In this document: positions 23,901 to 36,006 of the stretch, piece after piece
Position numbering within the stretch: position 1 is the stretch's first letter
How the letters are laid out: the number at the start of each line of letters is the position of its first letter
NCBI GenBank assembly: GCA_016165875.1
Contig: JABBOT010000030.1
Span: 372,001-436,000, forward strand
DNA from: Acanthopleura granulata
Taxonomy: Eukaryota; Mollusca; Polyplacophora; Chitonida; Chitonidae
Direction: 5' to 3'
DNA: 64,000 nt
Notes under the pieces: model-generated
What the model was told of the DNA's origin: nothing
What the model saw: the letters and a program-made list of their open reading frames with translations, nothing else
Database searches by the model: none
Translations under genes and position numbers: made by a program

Positions 23901-26900
23901 GCCCAGCAACAAGCCAGTGTACAGAATCGCCGTCTTGCCCAGCAGATGGCCAACAGGCCATCAGTTCAAGCTGCTCTGAAAATTAAACAGGTTTGTCTAG
24001 CTTCTAGAGTTTGTAACTGAAGTCTTGGTGTGAATTTACTTTTTATCCTATTCTTACACATAGAGCGAAGGGTTTTAACTTGGGTGTGTCTATTTGCTGA
24101 GGATTTGCTTTAAATATTATGCAGTTTTGATTGTGCTTATATTCAGTATTTGTAGCTACAATGATATTTGCCTGATACCAGTTTCTTACATGTACATATA
24201 TATATATGTGTGTGTGTATATATATATATGTATATAACAGGTGAAGGTATGAAGCCACAGGCAGCACTCAGATTCAAGAAGTAAAGTTTCAGCATTGAAT
24301 GCTTCCACTTATTTCTTACCTTTGAATATTCTGTTCGAATCAAGTTACTATGTCCAAATCACGGGTACATTGTATTTTTTGCCGTTGGTGATTTTGTATT
24401 ACCTGGTTTTAATGGATAAAGAGCAAATGGCATGCTGGTCAGAATATTTAGTTTACTATACAAAATATTTAGTTTACTGTACAGAATATTTAGCTTACTA
24501 TATAAAATATTTAGCTCACTACACAAAATATTTAGCTTACTATACAAAATATGTCACCAAAACATTGCTTCAGAAGAGTTTGAAACAGCGACTTGGGAAG
24601 AGCAATATCAAGGCCAGACTGAATCTACCAAGTGTTCCCAGGGGGCGTGGCCGCGGGGTTGTCATAACGACGGGACGAGGCCGTGGGCGGGGCAGGGGAC
24701 GTGGCGGAAGCCAGGCGAATCTGACCCAGGTGGGAACTACCGTGAATCGTGGAGGGATGGGGCTGCGAAGAGGCTTCAGAGGTGAGAGACAGTAACTTGT
24801 AAATTGAAGTTAACCTTGGCAAAGTAGGCGTTGAGTGATCCAGGACACAAAAGGTGGGAAGTCCGCAGAAAATCAGCAGAGGAAGCTCATAGCCGCATAT
24901 AAGTTATCACCTCCTGCTTCTGGCAAAGAATCTGAGTGTGTAAGCTATACGGCTAGTCATCACTAAAGGATTACTGTGGAAATTTAGTATTTATTCAGAA
25001 TTAGCGGCCCAGAAAAAAAAAAATAATAAAGTTTGCATTAATCTAAGTAATATACCACATAAAATCAGTTAGGTGCTCATAGAAGTCATTTTTCCACCAA
25101 GCGACCACTACTCTCAGGAGGAAATTGAGGTTGTCTTCAAGTATACAGTTTAAAGCTAGTAAAAATAAACATCTAAAATATTAGTTGATGCACAGGGAAT
25201 AAATAATGCACGTCAGAAATGAAGAAAGTTCGTAGAGCATGGTTATGGGCTGGTGAAAGATTGTGTTAAGTTGTAGATGATTTACATGTAAGCCCAGTAC
25301 ACTTCTGAAACCACTTCTCCAGGCCATCAAGCTGGCTTCGATTTGTGGTGTGCTCTCACTCCCCCACACCGATGCACCGCTGAAGATTGTGTTAAGTTGT
25401 AGATGATTTACATGTAAGCCCAGCACACTTCTGAAACCACTTCTCCAGGCCATCAAGCTGGCTTCGATTTGTGGTGTGCTCTCACTCCCCCACACCGATG
25501 CACCGCTGAAGATTGTGTTAAGTTGTAGATGATTTACATGTAAGCCCAGCACACTTCTGAAACCACTTCTCCAGGCCATCAAGCTGGCTTCGATGTGTGG
25601 TGTGCTCTCACTCCCCCACACCAATGCACCGCTGAAGCAAAGTTGAGATGTGCTAATAAGATTTGCCTGACAAAACATGGCTGTACAAATGACTGCTGGT
25701 TTTCTCCAAAGAATGGGATGTTCATAAATTTGCTGAGGAACAAAAGCGAAAGCCTGCCGCCCAAGATTTACCTCAGCAGTAAAGCTTTGTTGTTATCCCG
25801 TTATCCTGAATTTTATGTTACGTGGATACCAAGCCAAAGGCAAATTGGTATCCGTGGAAACACAGTCGTAGGCAGGGAGGCCAACTCTTCCCTTAATGAA
25901 TGCCTATCTAAAGTGAAAATACTTTGTTCTGATTATAGTTTGAATATTCTTAAATATATACCTCGCCCATGACAGGGCGGATTGGATCTGTGTCCTCATT
26001 GGTTGTATTTGAGCAATTGTCAAAAGAACGTCGCTGTACAAATTATATCTATAAATCAAATGTGGTGGATACGTTTGACGACAGATTTGACCCAAGGGTA
26101 AATAGATGTTATGATAAATTTTTAACAGAAGACCAAAACCTACTAAAGTAGGTGTCGCTGAACTATGTTCCTCGAGAGCTCCTGAAGCATGTCGAATGAT
26201 ATTTTTCCCCAACTTAAAGCACACATGCCAGCTGTAAAATGAACTGGTGCTGGAGTTGTTATCTGGACAGATATTGAGACATCAGATTTTCTCTACCTCT
26301 GTCTGTTGACAAAATACAGATAAGATTATTGGGTTCCAACTAGACAGGGGCAGCCAGTTAATGGGTCACCTTAGCTCACCCCCAAGGCGCAGGGTGCATA
26401 TTCATGGCCCCCTAGAGGGGCAGGGCTCATTTTGGTAGGGGTGGGGCGCGGAACCCCTCTGATTCGTGCAAGCGAGGGTTCTGGATTTGGCTCATATTCA
26501 ACAAAGATTCTACACAGTGGACTCCATGTTCGGGATGATAACATAGCTGTCATTCCTTTTCCATAGGATATGCATTGTGTATAGGATATGCATTACTTGT
26601 GTGTGTGTATGTATATGTAGTTCAGTTGATACAGTCATCCCTGGTTTTACCTGCCTCATTGGCTTAACACCAGCTCAACGGCCTAGTACAAAAACCCCTA
26701 ATGCATTGCTCCATAAGATTCCGCCGCCCTGGCTTACCGCCATCCGCCAGGCCCTTTCTTTGAACAAACAGTACTTGTAACATTGCTTTTACCCTGATTA
26801 CACCACCAGCGATGGATGGTTGCAAGGTTTCAAAAAAAAGTGATCAGTGGCCAAAGTGCTGGCATCAATCCCGAAACAACTGATGATGGGCTGAAGTTAT

Positions 26901-29900
26901 CGCCAAATGCTACCTGCAAGATGTCTTCAATATGGATGAGACTGTCCTGTACTATTGTATGCCACCAGAGCAATCTGTAAATGTAGCAGCGTCCTCCAAA
27001 AGCATTAAGAAGGCTAAAATTCGAATTTCTTCAGCAACTAACTGCAAATTCTACCGGAACCTAAAAGTTAATACCTGTGGTAATTGGCCATTCTAAACAA
27101 CCTTTGCAGCTTCAAACCCTTCAATATGTATATGTAATACTATGCCAACAAGAAGGCCAGGATGGCTGGAATGATTTCTAAAGATTGGCTTCACGAGTTG
27201 GACAGAAAAATGAAGCGAGAGGACAGAGATACACTCGTGCTCTTGGACAATGCCGCAAGTCACAATGTTCACAGAAATGTTGGACACTCGCTGCTCACAA
27301 ATAGTACAATTCATTTCTTGCCCCCATCAACTACTAGTCACCTACATCCAGAAGACGCTGGGATTATTAAACCTTTTAAAGCACATTAGCAGAGATATCA
27401 CATTCAACATTTATTACAAGCCTACGATGCCAACCAGCCAACTGGAATACTTCTCAGCCAGGCTATGCAATTTGTTCGACAGGCTTGGAATGGCATTAGC
27501 CTCGAAGCCATTATGAACTGTTGGAAGCATGTGGGCCTACAAAGTAGCACATCAGTGACGGGTCAGACAACAGGATCAAACAACAGGGTCAGTCAACAGG
27601 GTCAGGGTCAGACAACAGCGTCAGTCAACAGGGTCAGTCAACAGGGTCAGACAACAGGGTCAGTCAACAGGGTCAGACAACAGGGTCGGGCGTAACTGCT
27701 GAGAAGGATTACGGCAACATTTTCAAAAGGATGGCCGATGTCATTAAGATCCCAGCCGAAAGCTTTATGGGGTCAGAGGAATAGACCAGGGCCTATCAAA
27801 ATTTTGCAACTTGTAGACGGAAAATCAGGGAGCCGATGACGATCAGAAAGATGTTGAGGTCTCGGAGCAGACACGCGCTCCCAGCAGCGGTGAAGCCAAG
27901 GATTGCCCTAGACATCATCACAGGATTTATGAAAGCACATCCCAGGTCTACCGAATCCATGAAAATAGGCGTAATGACATTTCTTCAGATACCAACAACC
28001 TTTCCACACAGGCAGCTGAACAAAGTGCCATAACAGATTTCTTTAAGCATTAATCAATCAGATTTCAAGTGTTCTTCACTTCGTTGTATACTGGAAATAG
28101 CAGAGGAAGGGCAATAGCTAAATGACCACTGTAAGCGAGATTTAATGATACATGTGAATTTGGTTGAATAATTTTTTTTTTTTTTTTACAATGCACAACT
28201 ACATGTGTCTTTATACATGTTTATATATGTATATTTGTATGAGCAAATCTTACGTAGGCATGTGCGAACTGGATACCTGAAGGTTTGCCAGCAGCCTGCG
28301 GATGACCTGTTTCCTCCCACCATAGTGCTGGTGGGATAAAAATAATTATCTTCAAAAAATAAAATGGACGTCTGTAGATCTGCTGCTCGGTTTGGGGAAG
28401 TCTTTGGTCTTCTGTATATGTACTGATAACCAACAGTTACCAGGCGAAAAGTCACACCTTGTACACGCCTCTTATTTTAGAATGTACGTCAGGTACAGGT
28501 ACAGGTACAGAGCCCCATCTTCATACTGCCAGATTGGTTATATCACCACCGAGGCATTGGTCGCCGAACAGGCTTTATAACCAGGGATGGCTGTAATATA
28601 AAAATGAATTGTGGTTTTCGACTTCTGACATTTAGTGTTTTTTAACTGTTTTTAAAATGTCCGTCTGGTTTCTGCTCATTCGTCACATCATGTGGAAAAC
28701 TGTTCACAGATCCTTGGTTTCAGCACGTGCAAGATATGGCGGAGATATTGCCAAAGTGGCCATAATCATTTAATCATTTATTCGTACTTATTTCAGGTCG
28801 AGGACGAGGCGGCATCCAGAGAGGTCGGGGTGCTTTGACCCGGGGCGGATTCCGTGGCAGAGGGGGATTCCAGAACAGGTAGGGTCAAGCTGAACCCCTA
28901 GTACACATACCTACCAATGTGGTGGCAGTGATGTAGGGGGCATGGCTGCCACGCAAGTAAAAGATTTGTAAATATGCCCTGAACAACAGTCTTGTGTATA
29001 AACTTCTACTGTGAAAAGGAATTGGTGAACTAGTGTTCCGTAGTGTGTCTGTAGTCATGAGTCATGCCCATGATCCAGGATAAAGTCAGTATGGAAATGG
29101 TTGCTTTTACCCCAGCCCTCGTAACTCGTTGGAAACATCTGGCCTGTTAGTTTCATCATGCCAGAGGGCTACAAAGATAAAAGTTGGGTAATATTCTTCA
29201 TCTAATTTCCCTTAGCAATGAAACAAATATAATTGTTTAACATCTCCCCATTGGCCAGTGAACATCAGTGACAAAGTTTGTAACTTGTTAATTTAGTCTT
29301 GTAGAATTGCCAACGATCTCCAAATACATGGCACGCTACTTACAGTTATACAGAAAAACTTTAAATTCCACCACAGGGAGTATTGGTGTATGGCTTATTG
29401 GTTTTCACACACCAGTTTACCTATTTCCAGATTCACGGACAAGCTATGTTTGAAGCAATGTACATGTATGTTGTTATTCCAACTTCTGAAAGGTGAAATG
29501 ACCTGGTTCTGTTTTCACTGTGCTTAACTGAATGATATTTCTGTCATAAAAAAAAAAAAACTTATGATGCATACAAAACGAAGGTAAATCCGATGAGTAT
29601 TTTTACTTGTAGGAAGTGACACGAAAAATTGCCAGAAAATCCCAGACCGCATGTGTTCCCTTGCTTGGTGCTGCTGTGTCAAATATGGGTGATGTAACTG
29701 TGGCTTCTCCGGTTTTGAGGCGCAGTGGCTTCTCCGGTTTTGAGGCGCTGTGGCTTCTCCGGTTTTGAGGCGCTGTGGCTTCTCCGGTTTTGAGGCGCAG
29801 TGTTTATCAGTCTGTATGCCAGACCAAAACACATCTCAAAATGGCTAGTGTAGAAGTTGTGCTTATTCGGTTCGAAATGATCACGTTGCAAGACAGTTAT

Positions 29901-32900
29901 CTGTTTTCGTTGCATGGAGGGAATTCCAGGCGTCGGGAAACACCTATCTGTACAGGTTTTTTGAGAAAAAAAATTTTTTTTTAAATCTGGGAATTTTCAT
30001 TCTTAAATCCCATGGGCTCCTGTGTTTTAGATACTTCTAGGATATACTGTGCCAATTTTGTGGAAAGAAATTGATCAGTTCACCTTATAATGTTATAAAT
30101 GGGATTGGCAGACTGTCCGCTTTGCATGATAAGAGCTGACCCGTTTTGCAGGACTTGACTTTTCATGTACATGGCAACATCCCTGATATTTTCTTGGACC
30201 CTTTTCCTTTGCTTCCACAGCCTCACACTGTGTATTAAAATAGAACAATCATTAAATACCATTCTGATAAATTCACATTTTACCAAAATTGATATCCTTC
30301 ACAGATAAATGGCAGAACTTCACAGAGTTTGGCCATTTTATGTGATGTCTTAAAAATGCAGTCACCATATGGTTAAGATATTGGTAAAGTGAGCTTCATG
30401 TGTTTTGTGGATTTTGTTGTTGAGTTTTGGTATTGATAATGCAGACGAAATTCAGGTATACACAGCACTTCTTTCTTGGTGTGTGTTCAGCTTCATTGTT
30501 CGTGGCTGTAAGTGTGAGTTACCTGGTTGATGGTTTTTTGGCTTGTGTATTGTTTTGGCCGTCATACTGAAACGTACATAGGTATTTAAAGCACACAAAT
30601 GGTCCACACAAATCTAGAGAGTACAAAGTGATAGTGCTTCTAAGCTGTGTGTCCACAGCCTGATGCAAAATACAGTTGGTAAAAGCTGAAATGATGCTAG
30701 AAACAGTAAAGTCTTGAACATTACTGGTTTCCACGTGCAGAGGGACAATTTCACACACAGATATGAACTCTCCTACCTTCTACCTCTAAACTAGAACTCG
30801 AGTCTCTTTTCAACACACTGTTAGGTCACCTGGACATGCACGAAAATGCTCTCACGACAAGGAGAGAGAAAAGTACACCTCTCCCACATTACAACACTTG
30901 TATTGCATCATTTAGAACACATGTCAATGTAACATGGTCACATGGTCTGTATGTGCTTTCACCTCCAGATATTTTTTATAGTCTTTGAACACAGTGGCTA
31001 AGTTACCATGTAATTATTGTCATAGAGAGGATACTGGGATGATGAAGCTTACAATTCTGAAAACCAGCATGACAGTATGTTGATTCCTGTATCATTGTCA
31101 GACTACCAGAGCTTAAACAGCTTCATATAATGCACCTGTTGTAACACGGCAGGCAGATTTGTCCCCCCAGCAACAGCGTTATCATCAGGGAGGAGTGTAT
31201 GTATTACGAAGAAATAATCATTGTAAATTCGATCTACTTTGTGTACAAATTAAGATAAACTGATACTGGAAAGTTGGCCCCTGACTGAGTGTTTTTCAGC
31301 CCCAGTTATTATAGCATTTGTGATCCAGAGTTATTGCCCTTTATCCAGGGGCCGTGGTCTGAAAGACCAAGGATTCAACCGACCATGGCGTTCTCGAGGA
31401 AGGCGAGGTGGGCGTGGTCGTGGAGAATGGGGCGGGTTCGACAGTCCGTCTCCGTAAGCTCCTCCCCTCATGCCTGACTCGCTCTGTCTGTAGCCTGCAT
31501 TGCTGTGGTGTGGTTGTATTCTCATTGCTGGGTTAGAATCTCTCTTCTCAAAATAGACCTTACGCTCAGGGTTTAACATGCCACCACATGTATGTAAGGT
31601 CTGAGAAGTATGGCGAGTTTCACATCTCCACTCCATTGCTTTTTTTTAAAAATCAATGCATTTCTTAAAAACCAGGAAACGACTTAAGAGTTTGCTCTTT
31701 GAGGTTTTATGCAAGGTTCTGAAACTTTCAGTTTGAATTTAATGTAGGATAGAGTTTAAAACACTATGAAAAATTTTCTGAGTTCAATGCAAAGAATTGA
31801 ATGAATTATAAAGCAGAGCACGTGGACAAGATTGGCTGTTTTCTCTACAACTGATTTTATACCCGGTTCACTTCAAGAGTACATGTTCTCAGTTTTGGTT
31901 TGATCAGAAATGTACTAGAGATAAGTTTTTGTTTTTGTGAGAACACTTGTAAATTAACCAGACTATTAGACATGGAGTGGGAATGAAGTAAAAGAAGTTC
32001 TCAGCAATCTGTTGTCTGCCCTAGAGTACATATTTTACCCCTGCAGTTGTATGTCACCTGTCTGCCTCTGCCTTTCTGATATATACACGTACATGGTAGA
32101 GTAGTGTCCCTTTGATTCTGCCCTCTGGTGAGCTTACATCATCTGGTTATGGTCAGGACTAACCTACATTTTATACCAAATTGCCAGCAAACGAACCCTG
32201 CATGTGTCCTCGCCCTCGGCTTGGTGTGCTGTGTTGTATCTGCGGTCACCTCCCTTGATTAACTTAGTCACGCAACATCGTTAATCTCTTTCGACTTTTA
32301 TGAAAGGCAATGGTTAGCATCATATAAAGATCACGTTCACTGCCCCTACGCCCACCACTGACTTGATTACTGTAAGTCTTCAACCATTTCAATCATTAAA
32401 GAAGTTTTTAAGAGGTTGTGTATGGATACAGTTATTGTAAATATGGAACCAAAATGATTTGCTTATGTCACATCACGGGTAAAATTTCATAAAACTGAAA
32501 ATTGTTCCTCTTAGACCCTACAGTTATCCTTGAAATATTGAAATATTTCTTTCGGCAGCAGTTGAAAAGGTTGAAGAATAAGGCTACATGCTATTCCCAC
32601 GATGTGTCTGAAGTAGCCTTTTATGACGTTGAATGTTAGATCATCCATTTATTCATTTCGCCATTATGAAAAGTGAACATGTGCATGCAGGCAGCTAATA
32701 AAATATGTGGAAATCCCACCTGGCATACGTTGTAGTCTCCAAGCATTAACAAAGCCAATGGTTTGGATGCATTTTGCTTTGAGAAGGTTTTTTTTTTTTT
32801 TTTTATGTAAATTTTTTTTAAAAAGGTAAATATTTGATATGTGAAAGGGGAGGCTGCTCAGACTATGTGTAGGTGCTTTGGCTAAGGCTTTGCTCTGATG

Positions 32901-35900
32901 ACTGCACCAATAAGGTCTCATCCTTGGTGGTGTGGGTGAAATTCTGTCCAGTGATTCTATCCATAAATTTAGTCTGACCTGTATTAAAAGTGAATATTTA
33001 TTCCAAGTTGAAGTTTAACGTTTAAATGAATATGGAGTTCTGCTGCAGCTCCCAAAAAATTTATCATAACTGTGCTACAATGGTGGTTGTTAGGTAATCC
33101 TAAGTCCACGTATTTTAGTACATTTCTAGAGACTAATTTCATACAAAATTATGAAGGCTGAAACTTTCCTGGTAGTATATCATGCTACTAAATCTCAAAA
33201 CACCTTCCCAAAATCAATATAACTGTCGGAAACAAGAAAAACGATCAACCTTGTCATGGACGAAATTTTAGGCCGTGTAGGGTAGGTGTAAGAAAGGAGG
33301 TCATGTGATAAAAACGTGGCAAACCTGGGTGAGTCCAGGAGTCATTGGAATCTGAGCAGCTTCGGCCGTTTAATGTTCATGCATATGCAAGCATTTGTAG
33401 CATTGAAAGGAAAAAGGCTGGATGTGGAAATTCACTGCGTGCGCCTGTAAATAGGGCAGAGAAATGTGGATTGATGCTTGGTTGGCGTCTGTGCTGTGAC
33501 ATTACTGTGTCTCACCCAGAGTAGAAGCATGTCAAAATGCACATCCTAAACCACATTGAAGATTTAAAATGATACTTTTAATGCGAACACCTTCCTTTTT
33601 TTGGTAAAGAATTAATCAGGCTGCACAAATATTTTTATCTGGCCCTGAGAGATGAATGAGGGAGTCGGGATGAAGCTAAACGCCAGTTGAAAAATGTTAA
33701 ACTTCAAGTGAAATACAGTAATCTAATGTCGCAATCTGGAGATGGTCTTGCATTTCAAGCCTGGTTTTACTCAATCATAATACTGGTTAAAATGTTGTTA
33801 AGTATACTGTTCAGCACCAGTCAAGTAGAATGAGTTAACACCGACAGTGATTTGTGGTATACTTGATTCTACATTGCTTGGTCAGGTACACTTGGCATTG
33901 CTATTATTATGAATCCTAGCAAAACCCTTCGCAAGTTAATCACGGGTTCAGTTCTAGCTCCTGGATTGGCTTTTAAAAAGTTTCCAGGTGTATGTATTTG
34001 TTAAACCTCTGGCTATCCAAGAGAATTGCCAAGGTTCCTCTGCCCATCGGGTCAACATGTATGCAGGTAAACGAAATACAAAGAAAAAAAAAAGAAAATC
34101 CCCTAGTTAAGTGGACAGACATCAAGATATTGTAGCGCCCAAGATGACCTAATTTTACTGACAGACCACAATTTGGCAGCTAATAATCGCTATTCCTCTG
34201 AGGCATTAAATCAGTCTGTTCACAACGAGAATCTCCGAGACAGTAGCTCTACAGGTTCGAACAAAATTAGCACGGAGTCGAGTGCAAGGATTATGTATGG
34301 ATAACAATGGACAATCAAAATTGAAAATCAATGCTACAAAATATGTATCTTGATTCACTTGTACCAAGTTTTGTTGAGACCAGACAAAAACTGTAGCAGT
34401 AACTAGTAGCATTTTCAAAGAAATGTTAACATATGCCGGCTGAACATTCAGAATTGATCATTGGAATGGAAAATTCATACTACAGTTCATGTATCTTGAT
34501 GTAGTCTACATTTAAATAAACCAGGGTTCATAGAAATCAGTCAAAAACTGTAGGAGGAGCAGCATTTTGAAAGATACTGTTATGTTAACATATACTGGAT
34601 GAACGCACAGACAGACGCACAACTGATCATCTAAAGGTAAATCAGCGCTGGGAATTATTTATTTGGATGTTGTCTACACTTCGACGAAGCTTGATTGAAA
34701 TCGGGCTAAAGCTGTGGAAGTAGCATTTTGAAAAATATATGTTAACATATAGTGAATAAACAGACGGACAACCGATCATCGAAATGGATAGTGGGTACTT
34801 TGAATTATGTATCTTGATGTAGTCTATACTAGCACAAAGTTTCGGTGAAATCAGACAAAAACTTTACAAGGAGTAGGGTTTTGAAAGTGTTGACATATTC
34901 TGGATAAACACACAGATAGACAACCGATCATCCAAATGGAAAATCGATGCTACGAATTATGTGTCTTGATGTCTACAATTCACCCAAGTTTCGCTGAAAT
35001 CAAGACTAGGAAGAGTAGCGTTTTGAATCAAAGGTTAAGACGCCAGACATATAGAGACAGATGCCAGACAACTTGCTAAAACATAACCTCTTGTGGTCTT
35101 TGACCAGTAGAGCTAAAACTGTACTAAGTGCTTTGTGAGGGAGCAAGAAAGCAAGCTGAATGTGTAAAGGGAAAGAACTCTTGATGCTCTGTTTTCTTTT
35201 AGCCTTTCTTCTGCCAAGAGGGGATATGTATACACAAGCTGTATTACACCATACTATAAATGCATATACCATGTCAGGGTGATGTGTTTCTCTGTTGTAA
35301 TTGCAGTGTGGTTTATGTATATTTGTGGATGTTTTAACACCAGAACCTAACAGTAATTGCTATGTGTGAAGTTCAGTGTTTAAAATGAAGAGGGTAAAAG
35401 GTTCACCTCGTTTGTCTCAACTGGTAGTCTGTCGAGTCTTTTCTGAAGGGAATTATTTTTTTTTCTTTTAGACTGATATCATTTGCTCTGTGTTAACGTA
35501 GTTATCTAGATGTATTTACGGGTAATAATTTCATTTGAGCGATGAAAGTCAGTATGACCTGAGATAAAATGTAATGTAAATTGTAATTAAAATGTGTAGC
35601 TTTACATTATTATTATTTGTGGTATCCTGAGATTGCATTTTGTTGTAAATAAGTCACAGTAAAAGCTTAATTCATTTTTAAGATGCCTTTAAACCTGTTG
35701 GAATTAGTCATTGGACATGGAAAAGCACACGTAACGGTTTTGAGCTTGTGATAACAAGTTATCCAAATTGTCTGTGTACAAAAACTGTAACATTTGTTTT
35801 GCAGGTTTAGAGGCACAACCAGAGGGCGTGGCCGTTTCATGAGGGGGCGCGGCCGAGGAGGAAGGGGACGTGGCCGCGGAGCTGGAGCCAATCCCCATCC

Positions 35901-36006
35901 AGACCGAGAAACACTTGACAACCAATTGGAGGCCTACATGTCCAAGACAAAGTCGCACTTAGATGCTGAGCTGGATGCCTACATGACGCAAGCTGAACAG
36001 AGCTGA
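20977..36006 (+). CDS. CHTOP: Chromatin target of PRMT1 (CHTOP / friend of PRMT1), complete, 6 coding exons, 269 aa
   Basis: Coding exons: 20977-21038, 23837-23990, 24577-24781 (or from 24574), 28797-28878, 31349-31453, 35805-36006. Phases agree and the sum is 810 nt with TGA. The first coding exon opens at an acceptor at 20950, so the 5' leader is spliced. The N-terminus [11 protein letters not shown] and the block [17 protein letters not shown] plus [10 protein letters not shown] are CHTOP signatures. The centre (exons 3-6) is rich in RG/GRG, the PRMT1/PRMT5 methylation substrate. The C-terminus has the paired LDNQLEAYM and LDAELDAYM repeats of the FoP duplication domain. The vertebrate protein (248 aa) binds TREX (UAP56/ALYREF), stimulates mRNA export and joins the methylosome in the nucleus. 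Exon 5 is symmetric (105 nt, phase 2-2), so it could be skipped in frame. Introns carry a Tigger element, a LINE remnant and minisatellites. Confidence 0.96.
22200..22290. repeat. Short direct duplication, about 45 bp x 2
   Basis: The block AGATATCAGCTGTTTATAA followed by a CTGTGACGTAA-like sequence occurs twice, near 22206 and 22251, in CHTOP intron 1. Confidence 0.75.
24195..24236. repeat. Compound TA/TG microsatellite
   Basis: Alternating TATATA and TGTGTG runs in CHTOP intron 2. Confidence 0.9.
24443..24552. repeat. 21-bp tandem array just upstream of CHTOP exon 3
   Basis: About five units of ATATTTAGCTTACTATACAA(A), period 21 bp, ending about 20 nt before the exon 3 acceptor. The period is a multiple of three, so the array is open in frame with the exon, but it is intronic by comparison with CHTOP proteins. 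Confidence 0.9.
25258..25635. repeat. 126-bp tandem repeat, 3 copies
   Basis: Three copies starting at 25258, 25384 and 25510 with only a few differences. The period equals 42 codons, and the minus strand stays open through all three (each containing SVWGSESTP or a close variant). No start context or homology supports a protein. It lies next to a LINE remnant in CHTOP intron 3. Confidence 0.93.
25636..25971 (+). pseudogene. Probable LINE RNase H-domain remnant
   Basis: The plus frame contains a segment ending [16 protein letters not shown] followed by REANSSL. This resembles the WIPSHVGI-GNE-AD block of the RNase H domain in I-clade LINEs. Acidic catalytic positions are not evident and no RT is seen upstream. 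A short degenerate fragment. Confidence 0.42.
27559..27688. repeat. About 13-bp minisatellite within the Tigger element
   Basis: Repeated variants of CAACAGGGTCAGT/A with one GGGTCAGGGTCAG irregularity, just after the transposase C-terminal region. Confidence 0.9.
28270..28335 (+). repeat. SINE-A fragment inside the Tigger element
   Basis: GGTTTGCCAGCAGCCTGCGG, then CCTCCCACCATAGTGCTGG: body of SINE-A without head or A-rich tail. Confidence 0.75.
29700..29803. repeat. 25-bp minisatellite, 4 units
   Basis: Four nearly perfect copies of TGGCTTCTCCGGTTTTGAGG followed by CGC(A/T)G in CHTOP intron 4. Because 25 is not a multiple of 3, readings rotate frame; no protein is implied. Confidence 0.92.
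32502..32590. repeat. Fragment resembling the LINE 3' end at 5-90
   Basis: TTAGACCCTACAGTTATCC, then GAAATATT and GGTTGAAGAATAAGGCTA, parallels CTAGACCCTACAGTTCTTC, GAAATATTG and AGTTGTAGAATGGAGCTA at the window start. Likely a second copy of that LINE 3' end, in CHTOP intron 5. Confidence 0.55.
34260..35060. repeat. Degenerate tandem repeat, about 150 bp x 5
   Basis: Five diverged units marked by TATGTATCTTGATGTAGTCTA-like sequence (near 34342, 34490, 34655, 34806, 34955), then GTTT-GTGAAATCAGACAAAA, GTAGCATTTTGAAA, and ACAGACGGACAACCGATCAT. In CHTOP intron 5. Confidence 0.85.

Larger units (their letters stand above)
26632..28593 (+). mobile_element. Tigger/pogo-type DNA transposon, complete ends, dead transposase
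   Basis: Terminal inverted repeats CAGTCATCCCTGGTT (26632) and AACCAGGGATGGCTG (ending 28593), each flanked by TA, match the pogo/Tigger branch of Tc1/mariner. The interior carries a broken DDE transposase. Pieces on plus frames include [14 protein letters not shown] and [14 protein letters not shown] (HTH/CENP-B region), NMDET near 26931, then [21 protein letters not shown] sequence, [24 protein letters not shown] and [11 protein letters not shown] (27150-27390). Frameshifts separate the blocks and part of the N-terminal DNA-binding domain is missing. About 1,962 bp long, inside CHTOP intron 3, same strand as the gene. A minisatellite and a SINE-A fragment lie within it. Confidence 0.9.

Noticed and set aside
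24295..24573. N-terminal extension of CHTOP exon 3 frame
   Set aside because: Open only because of the 21-bp array; the acceptor at 24573/24576 and vertebrate CHTOP homology place it in the intron.
25181..25678. 165-codon minus-strand repeat protein
   Set aside because: It is explained by the 126-bp tandem repeat with a period divisible by three; no domain or expression context.
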